The notes beneath the pieces are model-generated. The model saw only the letters and a list, made by a program, of their open reading frames with translations. It did no database searches and was not told the origin of the DNA. Of a stretch of 56,527 nt of DNA, positions 44,841-53,889 are shown piece by piece (position 1 is the stretch's first letter; each line of letters begins with the position of its first letter). The stretch is taken from positions 3,841 through 60,367 of the forward strand of contig DDUX01000123.1 of the NCBI GenBank assembly GCA_002345025.1, written 5' to 3'. Position numbers and translations under genes: made by a program. The DNA is from Candidatus Accumulibacter iunctus (GTDB lineage: Bacteria; Pseudomonadota; Gammaproteobacteria; Burkholderiales; Rhodocyclaceae).

Positions 44841-46679
44841 ATGAACCAGACTGTTTCCATCAACGCCCCCGATTACGTCAAACATGAACGCCTGAAGCAA
44901 TGGGTTGCCGAGATCGCGGCCCTCACCGAGCCAGCACGTGTCGTTTGGGCCGACGGTTCGCAGGAGGAGTATGATCGCCTTTGCGCCGAACTGGTCGAAG
45001 CCGGCACGTTCATCAAGCTCAAGAAGCGCAAGAACTCCTTCCTGGCTTTCTCCGATCCGTCCGACGTCGCGCGCGTCGAAGACCGCACCTACATCTGCTC
45101 GGAGAAGAAGGAAGACGCCGGCCCGACCAACAACTGGGAAGACCCGGCCAAGATGCGTGGCATCCTCAGCGGCCTGTTCAAGGGCTGCATGAAGGGCCGC
45201 ACCATGTACGTGATCCCCTTCTCGATGGGTCCGATCGGCTCGCCGATCGCGCAGATCGGCATCGAGATCACCGATAGCGCCTATGTCGTGGTCAACATGC
45301 GCATCATGACCCGCATGGGCAAGGACGTTTTCCCGGTCCTCGGTGCCGACGGCACCTACGTCCCCTGCGTGCACTCGATTGGCGCACCGAAGGAGCCGGG
45401 GCAGAAGGATCCACGCTGGCCGTGCAACCCGACCACCAAGTACATCGTCCACTATCCCGAAACACGCGAGATCTGGTCCTATGGATCGGGCTACGGCGGC
45501 AACGCCCTGCTCGGCAAGAAGTGCCTCGCCCTGCGCATCGCCTCCAACATGGCACGTGACGACGGCTGGCTGGCCGAACATATGCTGATCCTCGGCGTCG
45601 AGTCCCCTGCCGGTGCGAAGCACTACGTCGCGGCGGCCTTCCCGTCCGCCTGCGGCAAGACCAATTTCGCCATGCTGGTGCCACCCCAGAGCCTGAGCGG
45701 CTGGAAGATCACCACCATCGGCGACGACATCGCCTGGATCAAGCCACGCCAGGACAAGGACGGCGTCACCCGCCTCTACGCGATCAACCCCGAAGCCGGC
45801 TTCTTCGGCGTCGCCCCGGGCACCAACGACAAGACCAACTTCAACGCCATGGCCTCGCTCGCCGAGAACACCATCTTCACCAACGTCGCCCTCACCGATG
45901 ACGGCGATGTCTGGTGGGAAGGCATGGGCCCGGCACCGGCACACGCGATCGACTGGCAGGGCAACGACTGGACGCCGGAAATCGCCAAGGAGAAGGGCAC
46001 CAAGGCAGCGCACCCGAATTCCCGCTTCACGGCGCCCGCTGCGCAATGCCCGTGTATCGACGACCAGTGGCAGAGCACCGAAGGCGTGCCGATCTCGGCC
46101 TTTCTCTTCGGCGGCCGTCGCGCATCGACCGTGCCCCTGGTCTGCCAGACCCGCGACTGGGAACATGGTGTCTACGCTGCCGCCACGCTCGGTTCCGAAA
46201 CGACCGCTGCCGCCTTCGGCCAGCAGGGTGTCGTCCGCCGCGACCCGTTCGCCATGCTGCCCTTCTGCGGCTACAACATGGCCGACTACTACAGCCACTG
46301 GCTGAAGATGGGTACCGTCACCGACAAGCCAGTGCCGATCTTCATGGTCAACTGGTTCCGCATGAACGAGAAGGGTGAGTTCGCCTGGCCGGGCTTTGGC
46401 GACAACGCGCGCGTCCTCAAGTGGATCATCGAACGTTGCGAAGGCAAGGCCTCAGGCGTCGAAACTACCCTCGGCTGGATGCCCAGCTACGAAGATCTCG
46501 ACTGGTCCGGCAGCGACTTCTCCAGGACCGAGTTCGGCGGCGTCACCAGCCTCGACAAGCAGGCCTGGTTGAGCGAACTCGAAGGCGTCAAGGACTGGTT
46601 CGGCAAGATGGGTGACAAGCTGCCGCCCAAGCTCGCAGCCGTTCGCGACGAGTTCGAGAAGGAATTCCAGGCCGCCTGA
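44841..46679 (+). CDS. pckG: GTP-dependent phosphoenolpyruvate carboxykinase
   Basis: 612 aa, the GTP-type enzyme, longer than ATP-type PEPCK. It interconverts oxaloacetate plus GTP and PEP plus CO2 for gluconeogenesis or anaplerosis. P-loop FPSACGKTNFAML (kinase-1a), metal-binding GDDIAWIKP (kinase-2), R-loop region CVHSIGAP, MGPIGSP and GYNMADYYSHW are present. Start ATG 44841 with GAGAG just upstream; a GTG at 44832 is in frame but less likely. A terminator follows 27 bp after the stop. Divergent from maeB, so both enzymes of the malate/PEP node are side by side. Confidence 0.97.
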   Translation: MNQTVSINAPDYVKHERLKQWVAEIAALTEPARVVWADGSQEEYDRLCAELVEAGTFIKLKKRKNSFLAFSDPSDVARVEDRTYICSEKKEDAGPTNNWEDPAKMRGILSGLFKGCMKGRTMYVIPFSMGPIGSPIAQIGIEITDSAYVVVNMRIMTRMGKDVFPVLGADGTYVPCVHSIGAPKEPGQKDPRWPCNPTTKYIVHYPETREIWSYGSGYGGNALLGKKCLALRIASNMARDDGWLAEHMLILGVESPAGAKHYVAAAFPSACGKTNFAMLVPPQSLSGWKITTIGDDIAWIKPRQDKDGVTRLYAINPEAGFFGVAPGTNDKTNFNAMASLAENTIFTNVALTDDGDVWWEGMGPAPAHAIDWQGNDWTPEIAKEKGTKAAHPNSRFTAPAAQCPCIDDQWQSTEGVPISAFLFGGRRASTVPLVCQTRDWEHGVYAAATLGSETTAAAFGQQGVVRRDPFAMLPFCGYNMADYYSHWLKMGTVTDKPVPIFMVNWFRMNEKGEFAWPGFGDNARVLKWIIERCEGKASGVETTLGWMPSYEDLDWSGSDFSRTEFGGVTSLDKQAWLSELEGVKDWFGKMGDKLPPKLAAVRDEFEKEFQAA

Positions 46680-46705
46680 CCGGCAGATCCGCGCCATGGC
46701 CGAAA

Positions 46706-46735
46706 GGAAGCCGCCTGCGGGCGGCTTCCTTGTGT
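46706..46735 (+). terminator. Rho-independent terminator after pckG
   Basis: GGAAGCCGCC-TGCG-GGCGGCTTCC makes a perfect 10-bp stem with a 4-nt loop followed by TTGTGT. It is 27 bp past the pckG stop. Confidence 0.85.
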
Positions 46736-46792
46736 CTGGGCCTCGACTTGCGGGTAAACTGGCGCCTTGATCCAGACTGCCACCAACAGAAC

Positions 46793-47959
46793 ATGCCCCG
46801 TTTTCCTGCGCACCGCCTGGCCGACATTGCACCCTTCCACGTCATGGAGTTGGTGGCGCGTGCCAAGGCCCTCGAGGCCGGCGGACGCGACATCATCCAC
46901 ATGGAAGTCGGCGAGCCGGACTTCCCCACGCCGGAACCGATCGTCGCCGCGGCGCAGACGCAGATCGCCACCGGTTGCATTCGTTACACTGCCGCGCTCG
47001 GCCTGCCCGAGCTGCGTACAGCGATCGCCAGCTTCTACCAAACACGCTACGGCATCAACGTGCCGGCATCGCGCATCGTCGTCACCGCAGGTGCTTCAGG
47101 CGGGCTGCTGCTGGCGATGGCCTGCCTCGCCGAACCCGGTAGCGAATGGCTGCTGACCGACCCCGGCTACCCCTGCAACCGGCACTTCGTGCGCTGCTTC
47201 GAGGGGCTGCCGGTGGGCATCCCGGTGACCGGCGAAAGCAACTTCCAACCGACGGTGGACGATCTGACCCGATTCTGGAACGAACGCACGGCCGGTGCCC
47301 TCTTCGCCTCACCGGCGAACCCGACGGGAACGTTGCTGGCTGACGAGACGCTGGCCGACATCGCCCACTTCGTCCGCGACAACGGAGGGCAACTCATCGT
47401 TGACGAGATTTACCACGGGCTCACCTACGGGTGCGACGCGATGACGGCACTCCGGTTTGGCGATGACATCTTCGTCGTGCAGAGCTTCTCGAAGTACTTC
47501 AACATGACAGGCTGGCGCCTCGGTTGGCTCGTCGTGCCGCCACGCTTCGCCCGCGACATCGAGAAGCTGGCGCAGAATCTTTTCATCTCGCCGTCGGCAG
47601 CGGCCCAGTACGCTGCCCTGGCAGCGTTCGCACCCGCCACCCTCAGCATCCTGGAAGAGCGCCGCCAGGAGTTCCAGCGCCGCCGGGACTTCCTCGCGCC
47701 AGCCCTCGAGGCCCTGGGTTTCCGCCTCCCGGCCAAGCCGCAAGGGGCCTTCTACCTCTACGCGAACTGCGCCCAGTTGACCGACGACAGTGGTCGGCTG
47801 GCGCGTGATCTGCTCGAGTCGGCCGGAGTGGCCGCAACCCCCGGACTCGACTTCGGCAGCAACGCCCCCGAAAAGCACCTTCGCTTCGCCTACACCAGCA
47901 GTGTTGCGCGACTGACCGAAGCGGTCGACCGGATTCGCCGCTTCCTCGGTCAAGCCTGA
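46793..47959 (+). CDS. PLP-dependent class I/II aminotransferase
   Basis: 388 aa fold-type I aminotransferase. The PLP Lys is K234 in SFSKYFNMTGWRLGW; SPANPTGT (N176), VDEIYHGLTYG (D204, Y207) and HLRFAYTSS supply other cofactor and substrate contacts. Overall it resembles aspartate/aromatic or alanine-type aminotransferases; the amino donor cannot be set from sequence alone. It starts at ATG 46793, 57 bp beyond the pckG terminator, so it probably has its own promoter. The following gene is on the opposite strand. Confidence 0.88.
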   Translation: MPRFPAHRLADIAPFHVMELVARAKALEAGGRDIIHMEVGEPDFPTPEPIVAAAQTQIATGCIRYTAALGLPELRTAIASFYQTRYGINVPASRIVVTAGASGGLLLAMACLAEPGSEWLLTDPGYPCNRHFVRCFEGLPVGIPVTGESNFQPTVDDLTRFWNERTAGALFASPANPTGTLLADETLADIAHFVRDNGGQLIVDEIYHGLTYGCDAMTALRFGDDIFVVQSFSKYFNMTGWRLGWLVVPPRFARDIEKLAQNLFISPSAAAQYAALAAFAPATLSILEERRQEFQRRRDFLAPALEALGFRLPAKPQGAFYLYANCAQLTDDSGRLARDLLESAGVAATPGLDFGSNAPEKHLRFAYTSSVARLTEAVDRIRRFLGQA

Positions 47960-47990
47960 GGATTCGTCGCCTGACCGGACGCCGCAGGCC

Positions 47991-48572
47991 TCAGCACAGC
48001 GCACCCGGCAGGCTGCCGACCGACGCCAGACGGGACCAGTCGAAACACGGGCCTGGGTCGGTCTTGCGGCCGGGAGCAATGTCGCTGTGCCCGACCACTG
48101 CGGTGACCGGAAAATGGGCGCACAAGAGGCCGAGCAGCGTCAACAGGCATTCGTACTGTGCGTCGGCAAAAGTCAGCTCGTCACAGCCCTCGAGTTCGAT
48201 TCCGAGCGAGAAGTCGTTGCAGCGTGATCGGCCCTGCCACGACGAGAGCCCCGCATGCCAGGCGCGCTTGCGGCACGAGACAAACTGGATCAGCTCGCCA
48301 TCGCGTCTGATCAGGAAGTGTGCGGAAACGCGCAGGCCCCCGATCTGGGCAAAGTAGGGATGAGCAGCGGCGTCGAGGCGATTGGTGAACAGCCGCGTGA
48401 TGGCGTCGCCCCCGAAGCTGGCGGGCGGCAGGCTGATCGCATGCACGACGATCAGCGAGACCGTCTCCCCTGCGGGGCGTTCGTCACAGTTGGGCGAATC
48501 GATCCGCAACGCGCCGTCGAGCCAGCCCGCAGCACTGATGACCGCCGCAACCGGCGGACGAGGCCGACTCAT
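47991..48572 (-). CDS. ampD: 1,6-anhydro-N-acetylmuramyl-L-alanine amidase (AmpD)
   Basis: 193 aa cytosolic zinc amidase that removes the peptide from anhydro-muropeptides in peptidoglycan recycling. The zinc ligands H44 (IVVHAIS), H162 and D172 (GHSDIAPGRKTDPG) have the AmpD spacing of ten residues between the last two. WHAG (H106) and SLGIELEG are also typical. The start ATG overlaps the pilR stop by 4 bases, so expression is tied to the pilS-pilR operon. Confidence 0.93.
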   Translation of the reverse strand: MSRPRPPVAAVISAAGWLDGALRIDSPNCDERPAGETVSLIVVHAISLPPASFGGDAITRLFTNRLDAAAHPYFAQIGGLRVSAHFLIRRDGELIQFVSCRKRAWHAGLSSWQGRSRCNDFSLGIELEGCDELTFADAQYECLLTLLGLLCAHFPVTAVVGHSDIAPGRKTDPGPCFDWSRLASVGSLPGALC

Positions 48573-49936
48573 TCCTCGATTCCCAGCCGCTCGATGCGGT
48601 AGCGCAGCGAGCGGAAGCTGACGCCAAGCAACCGCGCCGCCGCCGTCCGGTTGAAATCGGTCTTTGCCAAAGCCTCGAGGATTGCCTGTCTTTCGACGCG
48701 ATTGATGTAGTCATCGAGGGTTTCGCCGTCCCTGCCGAGACTGTCATGAACCGCCGTCGTTGGCGCCAGTTGGAGATCGTCGACCGTCACCGTCGTGCCG
48801 CTGCACAGCGCCGTGGCACGTTCCAGGATGTTCTCGAGCTCACGGACGTTGCCGGGAAAGCTGTAGCCGTTCAGCATCCGGGCTGCCTCGGGATCGAGGC
48901 GTGGTGGCTGCGGTCGGCAAAGCCGGATGAGCATGGCTTCGGCGAGCGGCGCGATGTCCTCACGACGCTCGCGCAGCGGCGGCATCTTCAGTTCGATGAC
49001 GTTGACGCGGTAGTAGAGATCCTGACGAAAGGTGCCGGCGTCCACGCACTCCCTGAGTTGGTGATGAGTTGCGGAAATGATCCGCAAATCCACCGCTTCC
49101 TCGGCCGTACTGCCAACCCGGCGCACCTTCTTCTCCTGAATCGCACGCAGGAGCTTGACCTGCATCCCCAGCGGCAAGTCCGCTACCTCGTCGAGAAACA
49201 GCGTTCCCCCCTGGGCCGCCTGGAAGAAACCCGGGCGATCGCTATCGGCGCCCGTGAAGGCCCCCTTGCGATAGCCGAAGAACTCGCTCTCCATCAGGCT
49301 CTCGGGAATCGCCCCGCAGTTTACTGGCACGAAGGGGGCGTTGCGACGCGCACTCTGATCGTGAATCAGGCGCGCGGCCAGTTCCTTGCCGGTGCCAGAC
49401 TCACCGGAGATGTACACCGGCGCCTGACTGCGGGCCAGCTTGTCGATCATCTCGCGAACGTGCTCGATGGCCGGCGAGTTGCCGATGAGCCGTCGTGCAG
49501 CTTCGCCACTTTCGCCATCATCGACCGGTCCGCTGCGGCGTGGCAGGTTGAGGGCCGACTTGATCAGGCTGCGCAACTGCTCGAGTGCGACCGGCTTGGC
49601 GAGATAGTCGAAAGCGCCGGCCTTGAGCGCTGCGACTGCGTTCTGCGTCGTGCCGAAGGCAGTGATCACCGCCACCGGCGTCTCCCCATAGTTCTCGGCG
49701 ATCAGCCTGACGATGGCCAGCCCATCCCCGTCGGGCAATCGCATGTCGGTGAGACACAGCTGGTAGCGCTGCTGTTCGAGGAACTGCCGTGCCTCGGCGA
49801 CAGTCGCAGCACAGTCTGCCAGAAGCCCCATCCGCGCCACCGTGAGATCGAGGAGTTCGCGGATGTCCGCCTCATCATCGACCACCAGAACGCGGGCCAG
49901 GTCGCCGCGTGGGCGACGTTGCACCTTGCCAGTCAA
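48569..49936 (-). CDS. pilR: Sigma-54-dependent response regulator, PilR type
   Basis: 455 aa from TTG 49936, which overlaps the pilS stop (TTGA) and has GGGGAGGG upstream. GTG 49924 is an alternative. The receiver domain (phospho-acceptor D64 in CLTDMRLPDGDG, K in LAKPV) is followed by the AAA+ domain with Walker A GESGTGKE, sigma-54 contact GAFTGA, and Walker B GGTLFLDEVADL. The C-terminal Fis-type HTH reads FNRTAAARLLGVSFRSLRYRI. PilR with sigma-54 activates type IV pilin transcription in Pseudomonas and relatives. Confidence 0.92.
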   Translation of the reverse strand: MTGKVQRRPRGDLARVLVVDDEADIRELLDLTVARMGLLADCAATVAEARQFLEQQRYQLCLTDMRLPDGDGLAIVRLIAENYGETPVAVITAFGTTQNAVAALKAGAFDYLAKPVALEQLRSLIKSALNLPRRSGPVDDGESGEAARRLIGNSPAIEHVREMIDKLARSQAPVYISGESGTGKELAARLIHDQSARRNAPFVPVNCGAIPESLMESEFFGYRKGAFTGADSDRPGFFQAAQGGTLFLDEVADLPLGMQVKLLRAIQEKKVRRVGSTAEEAVDLRIISATHHQLRECVDAGTFRQDLYYRVNVIELKMPPLRERREDIAPLAEAMLIRLCRPQPPRLDPEAARMLNGYSFPGNVRELENILERATALCSGTTVTVDDLQLAPTTAVHDSLGRDGETLDDYINRVERQAILEALAKTDFNRTAAARLLGVSFRSLRYRIERLGIEE

Positions 49937-51555
49937 CAACCCAGAGCCCTCCCCAGGATTCGAAAATCGGCACCCTCGCCGCGCCCCAGCAGGTCGAGAC
50001 GGGCTTCGTTCGCCTCGCACAACTCACGTGCGATGTACAGGCCAAGGCCGGTGCCGCGATGGTGGGTGGTGAAGAAGGGCTCGAAGATCTGTTCCCGCAG
50101 ATCGTCGGCCACCCCGTCACCATCGTCAACCACATGCAGTTCCACCTGCCCTGCCGCCTTGCCATCGGCGACCAGCAGGCGAACACTGCCGGTCGCGCGA
50201 CGGGAATGCCGCAGCGCGTTGCTGAGCAGGTTCCACAATACCTGATGCAGGTGCGAACGATCGAAACAGATGCTCGCCGTGCCGCACACCTGCAAGCGAA
50301 CCACATCGGTGGCGAGGTGTTCCCTCGCGGACCACTGCTCGACAAACGCCGGCAGCAACTGCCGCAGGTCGATCACCTCGCTGTATACACGATCACGACG
50401 TCCAAGCTCGAGGACATCGCTGACGATACGCTCTAGGCGCTGGGTGTTGTCGAGCAGAATGCGCAGCAGCCGTTCGTAGAGTTCGCCGCGCCGTTCCTCC
50501 CGCATCAGCTCGCCGGCATGGCGAATCGCCGACAGCGGATTGCGAATCTCGTGCGCGATGCTCGCGGTCAGGCGTCCGAGTGCCGCCAGCTTGATCTGCC
50601 GCGCCTGCTCCTGCAGACGGCTCATGTCCTCCAGAAACACGAGCACATCGCTGTCACCGGTCGTCGTCGCGACGAACCTTGCACGTAGATGCGATCCGCT
50701 CGCTGGCACCTGCACCAGCACTGCGGCATCACCACGCTCCCGACACCAGTCGTAGAAAGCCTCTGCCAGCTCGGGCGAGCACTCACGCAGCCCGAGCTCG
50801 CTGCTCTCGCCGGCTGCCAGCAACCGCCGGGCGCGCGGATTGCTCTGGGCGACCCTGGCGTCACCGCTGAGCACCAGGACCCCCTCCTGCATCTCCTCGA
50901 TGACGCGCTGGCTGACCAGCGTCTGTTTCTTCAGGTCTACGCCACGGCGACGCGCGAGTTCCTCGTTGGCAAGGACCCGACGGGCGAGCAGCCGTGCAGA
51001 GATGGCGACGGCAAAGAAAGCGGTGCTGAAGACGCCGGCATGAAAGAAGGCGGCCGCATCAAGATCATTCTGCAGTCCGCGATACGACTGTTCGAAGAGG
51101 ACGGCAAGTGTCGCCAGCGCCGCATAGAAGATCACCAGGCGGCCCTGACCGACGAGCCCGGCACCGGCGAGGGTCACCAGCAGCAGCGAGCCGAAACCGC
51201 TCCCGAGGCCGCCACCGACGTGAATCAGCAGCGTCATCACCAGCACGTCGGCGAACACGCTGACGGTGATCTGGGTGCTTGCGTGCTGACGCCAAGCGTA
51301 CGCGACCACGGCCGACAGGATCGTGCTGAGCAGGTATCCGCCGGCAAGCACGAGATGCAGTGGCCCCTGATGCGGCGTCAGTACTGGAAACGCCGCAGGG
51401 TAGAATAGCGCCGAAAAGAAGAGCAGCGCGGCAACGGCGAGGCGATAGAGGTTGAAGTACCGCAGCGACTTCCAGCGCGTCTCGGAGAAGCTCTCCTGGC
51501 CACGCCCAGCCGTCTTTGACGCTGACTCCTCAGCCGCCGTCGTTTCCCGATTCAC
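49933..51555 (-). CDS. pilS: Membrane sensor histidine kinase, PilS type
   Basis: 540 aa from GTG 51555. About six transmembrane helices (residues 35-205) precede a short PAS-like segment (about 220-320, EEMQEGVLVLSGDARVAQSNPRA), then HisKA with SIAHEIRNPLSAIRHAGELM and HATPase with N-box NLLSNALRHS, DDGDGV and TGLGLYIARELC. This matches PilS, which senses pilin in the inner membrane and controls PilR. It overlaps the upstream zinc-finger gene by 26 bp; an earlier start is not needed. Confidence 0.92.
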   Translation of the reverse strand: MNRETTAAEESASKTAGRGQESFSETRWKSLRYFNLYRLAVAALLFFSALFYPAAFPVLTPHQGPLHLVLAGGYLLSTILSAVVAYAWRQHASTQITVSVFADVLVMTLLIHVGGGLGSGFGSLLLVTLAGAGLVGQGRLVIFYAALATLAVLFEQSYRGLQNDLDAAAFFHAGVFSTAFFAVAISARLLARRVLANEELARRRGVDLKKQTLVSQRVIEEMQEGVLVLSGDARVAQSNPRARRLLAAGESSELGLRECSPELAEAFYDWCRERGDAAVLVQVPASGSHLRARFVATTTGDSDVLVFLEDMSRLQEQARQIKLAALGRLTASIAHEIRNPLSAIRHAGELMREERRGELYERLLRILLDNTQRLERIVSDVLELGRRDRVYSEVIDLRQLLPAFVEQWSAREHLATDVVRLQVCGTASICFDRSHLHQVLWNLLSNALRHSRRATGSVRLLVADGKAAGQVELHVVDDGDGVADDLREQIFEPFFTTHHRGTGLGLYIARELCEANEARLDLLGRGEGADFRILGRALGC

Positions 51556-51757
51556 GCAGGTGAGCGGCACAGCAGTAGTAACGGCCATTGGCAAGCAGGC
51601 TCTCGCTGATCGGCTGATTGACGCCACAGTGGGCACACTGAACCATTCGTTCAGCCTCACGGCCACGGTGCGCGGCCTTCCCCCCGGACTTGCGGAGGCT
51701 GCGCCACACCCACCACGCGCAAAGCCCGAGAGCGAGCAGAAGGAGGTATTTCGTCAT
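51530..51757 (-). CDS. Small membrane-anchored zinc-finger protein, PP0621 family
   Basis: 75 aa. An N-terminal transmembrane helix (KYLLLLALGLCAWWVWRSL) is followed by a basic patch and CAHCGVNQPISESLLANGRYYCCAAHL, with Cys pairs fitting a small zinc ribbon/MYND-like finger. It is usually found immediately upstream of pilS in betaproteobacteria. Function unknown; a link to pilS is only inferred from neighbourhood. Start ATG 51757 has AGGAGG-like bases upstream on the minus strand side. Confidence 0.75.
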   Translation of the reverse strand: MTKYLLLLALGLCAWWVWRSLRKSGGKAAHRGREAERMVQCAHCGVNQPISESLLANGRYYCCAAHLRESGNDGG

Positions 51758-51800
51758 CGCGAGAAATGGTCTGCAGAACGCCGAAGCATAGCAGAAGGAC

Positions 51801-51816
51801 GCCGCCTGCGGGCGGC
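51801..51816 (-). terminator. Weak hairpin downstream of tRNA-Pro
   Basis: GCCGCC-TGCG-GGCGGC is a perfect 6-bp stem followed on the minus strand by GTCCTTCTGC, a weak T-rich tail. It lies about 110 bp past the tRNA and could end its transcript. Confidence 0.3.
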
Positions 51817-51924
51817 CATCGTCAGCGCGAATCAGGCGGCCGGCCATCTGGAGCCGCTGATCAAGCAACGGCTGGCAACGCGCCGGGAAACGCCGGAGTG
51901 AGTGCAAGGCTGAAATGTGGCGGT

Positions 51925-52001
<77 letters not shown>

Positions 52002-52029
52002 ACCGAAGCGACACCAAGGCTAGTACGAG

Positions 52030-52992
52030 CTAATAAGTCCTGGCGACCGCGAAGAGGCATAATTCTAGCAGGGAATCCCGGTACTGAGAAGCGGGAACGG
52101 CCTCCAGGGCATGCGCTGCAAACTCGGCCTCAGCCGCCGCTCGCTGCCGCGCATATTCGAGCGCACCGGTTTCACGTACCGCTGCCAAGACCTCCGGCAG
52201 GTCGTCGCGACCGCCGTCCTCGATCGCTCGCCGCACACTTGCCACCTGCTCGGGATTGCCGTTCTGCAGAACGAAGATCAGCGGCAGGGTTGGCTTTCCC
52301 TCGGCGAGGTCGTCACCGAGATGCTTGCCGGTCTCGAGTTCGGCACCGGAATAGTCCAGCACGTCATCGATCAGCTGGAAAGCCGTGCCGAGGTGCATCC
52401 CGTAGACGGCCATTGCCTTCTCGATGACCGCACCGGCTCCGCCGATGATGGCGCCGACCTGTGCCGCCGCTTCGAACAGTTTCGCCGTCTTGTAGCGGAT
52501 GACCTGCAGATAAGCCGCCTCATCGAGATCGGCATCGTGGCAGTTCATCAACTGCAGCACCTCGCCCTCGGCGATGACGTTGGTCGCGTCGGACAAGACC
52601 TGCATGATGCGCATGTCGTTCACCGCAACCATCATCTGGAAGGCACGCGAATAGAGAAAGTCGCCCACCAGAACGCTGGCCGAATTGCCGAACAGCGTGT
52701 TGGCGGTCTCACGACCACGCCGCAGGTTGGAAGCATCCACCACATCGTCGTGCAGCAGCGTCGCCGTGTGGATGAACTCGATCACTGCCGCGAGTTGATG
52801 ATGATGCGTGCCGCGGTAGTCGAGCGCACCGGCCGCGAGCAGCACCAATGCGGGGCGTAGCCGCTTGCCGCCGCTGTGGACGATGTACTCGGCCACCTGT
52901 CGCACCAGCACCACGTCGGAATGCAGGCGATGACGGATCACCGCGTCGACAGCGGTCATGTCCGACCCGATCAGCCTGTACAGCTGGTCCAT
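52030..52992 (-). CDS. ispB: Octaprenyl-diphosphate synthase (polyprenyl synthetase)
   Basis: 320 aa. It builds the side chain of ubiquinone/menaquinone. The first Asp-rich motif is in LLHDDVVDAS (FARM) and the second in LIDDVLDYSG (SARM); HSGGKRLRP and GGK-type substrate-binding residues are conserved. Sequence resembles IspB more than FPP synthase. Start ATG 52992; a longer reading adds VVRM. Divergent from rplU, the common ispB / rplU-rpmA-obgE arrangement. Confidence 0.94.
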   Translation of the reverse strand: MDQLYRLIGSDMTAVDAVIRHRLHSDVVLVRQVAEYIVHSGGKRLRPALVLLAAGALDYRGTHHHQLAAVIEFIHTATLLHDDVVDASNLRRGRETANTLFGNSASVLVGDFLYSRAFQMMVAVNDMRIMQVLSDATNVIAEGEVLQLMNCHDADLDEAAYLQVIRYKTAKLFEAAAQVGAIIGGAGAVIEKAMAVYGMHLGTAFQLIDDVLDYSGAELETGKHLGDDLAEGKPTLPLIFVLQNGNPEQVASVRRAIEDGGRDDLPEVLAAVRETGALEYARQRAAAEAEFAAHALEAVPASQYRDSLLELCLFAVARTY

Positions 52993-53086
52993 TCTCACCA
53001 CACGGCACCCTGGCACGAAACCCGAGGATCTTAGGCGTCACCCTCCTCTGCGTCAAGCAAGGCGTTGCCGCAGATCTGAAAAGGCT

Positions 53087-53114
53087 TTGACGAGATCGGA
53101 AAAGCAGGTAGAAT
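53087..53114 (+). promoter_or_regulatory. rplU: Sigma-70 promoter of rplU-rpmA
   Basis: TTGACG (53087-53092) and TAGAAT (53109-53114) are separated by 16 bp, 52 bp upstream of the rplU start. This is a good match to consensus and fits a highly expressed ribosomal operon. Confidence 0.75.
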
Positions 53115-53165
53115 GCAGGGTTCTTTGCTGAACATCGTTCAGTTTTCGTTTACTTGGAGTCCAAC

Positions 53166-53501
53166 ATGTACGCGGTGATAAAAACCGGGGGCAAGCAGTA
53201 TCGCGTTGTCAGCGGCGAGAAATTGAAAATAGAACAGATACCGGCAGAAGTTGGCGCAGAAGTCACCCTGGATCAGGTTCTCATGCTTGGCGAGGGCGAG
53301 TCGGTGCAAATCGGCACGCCACTGGTTGCCGGCGCTGCCGTCAGGGCAACTGTGCTGTCCCACGGCCGTCACGACAAGATCCGCATCTTCAAGATGCGTC
53401 GGCGCAAGCACTCGCAGAAGCATCAGGGCCATCGCCAGAACTACACCGAGATTCGCGTGGACGCAATCGCAGATGGCGTCGCGACCACGCCTGCAGCCTG
53501 A
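53166..53501 (+). CDS. rplU: 50S ribosomal protein L21
   Basis: 111 aa with the typical start MYAVIKTGGKQYRVV, LDQVLMLGEG and the basic RNA-binding block KMRRRKHSQKHQGHRQNYTEI. GGAG at 53155 gives a proper ribosome-binding site. First gene of rplU-rpmA. Confidence 0.97.
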   Translation: MYAVIKTGGKQYRVVSGEKLKIEQIPAEVGAEVTLDQVLMLGEGESVQIGTPLVAGAAVRATVLSHGRHDKIRIFKMRRRKHSQKHQGHRQNYTEIRVDAIADGVATTPAA

Positions 53502-53519
53502 CACGAAAGGAGTCTGATC

Positions 53520-53786
53520 ATGGCACACAAAAAAGCGGGCGGCAGCGTACGCAATGGCCGCGACTCGGAAGCCAAGCGCCTGGGAGTCAAGCGCTACGGC
53601 GGCGAACTCGTTCGCGCCGGCAACATCATCATTCGCCAGCGCGGCACCGCCTACCATCCCGGCGAGAACATGGGCATCGGCAAGGACCACACCCTCTTCG
53701 CATTGGTGGACGGGCATGTGCAGTTCGCCATCAAGGGCGCGCTGGCTCGGCGCACGGTGAGCGTCGTTCCGCTTGCCTCCGACTGA
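53520..53786 (+). CDS. rpmA: 50S ribosomal protein L27
   Basis: 88 aa. MAHKKAGGSVRNGRDSEAKRLGVKRYGG (family signature) and GNIIIRQRGTAYHPG are diagnostic. Strong AAGGAG at 53505-53510. L27 lies at the peptidyl transferase centre. 18 bp after rplU. Confidence 0.97.
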   Translation: MAHKKAGGSVRNGRDSEAKRLGVKRYGGELVRAGNIIIRQRGTAYHPGENMGIGKDHTLFALVDGHVQFAIKGALARRTVSVVPLASD

Positions 53787-53827
53787 GCCCGGACATTGGC
53801 TGTTGCATGCCAGCCAACGCAGGCCCA

Positions 53828-53856
53828 AGCCCTATCCTCTCCGGTAGGGCTTTTTG
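53828..53856 (+). terminator. Rho-independent terminator after rplU-rpmA
   Basis: AGCCCTA (53828-53834) pairs with TAGGGCT (53845-53851), and the run TTTTTG follows. It separates the ribosomal pair from obgE, so obgE is probably reached by read-through or has its own promoter. Confidence 0.8.
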
Positions 53857-53889
53857 TTTGTAGTTCCGAACACCGGATGGGGGTGGACC

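Noticed and set aside
44667..46298. 543-codon frame antisense to pckG
   Set aside because: pckG is certain and the antisense translation has no domain.
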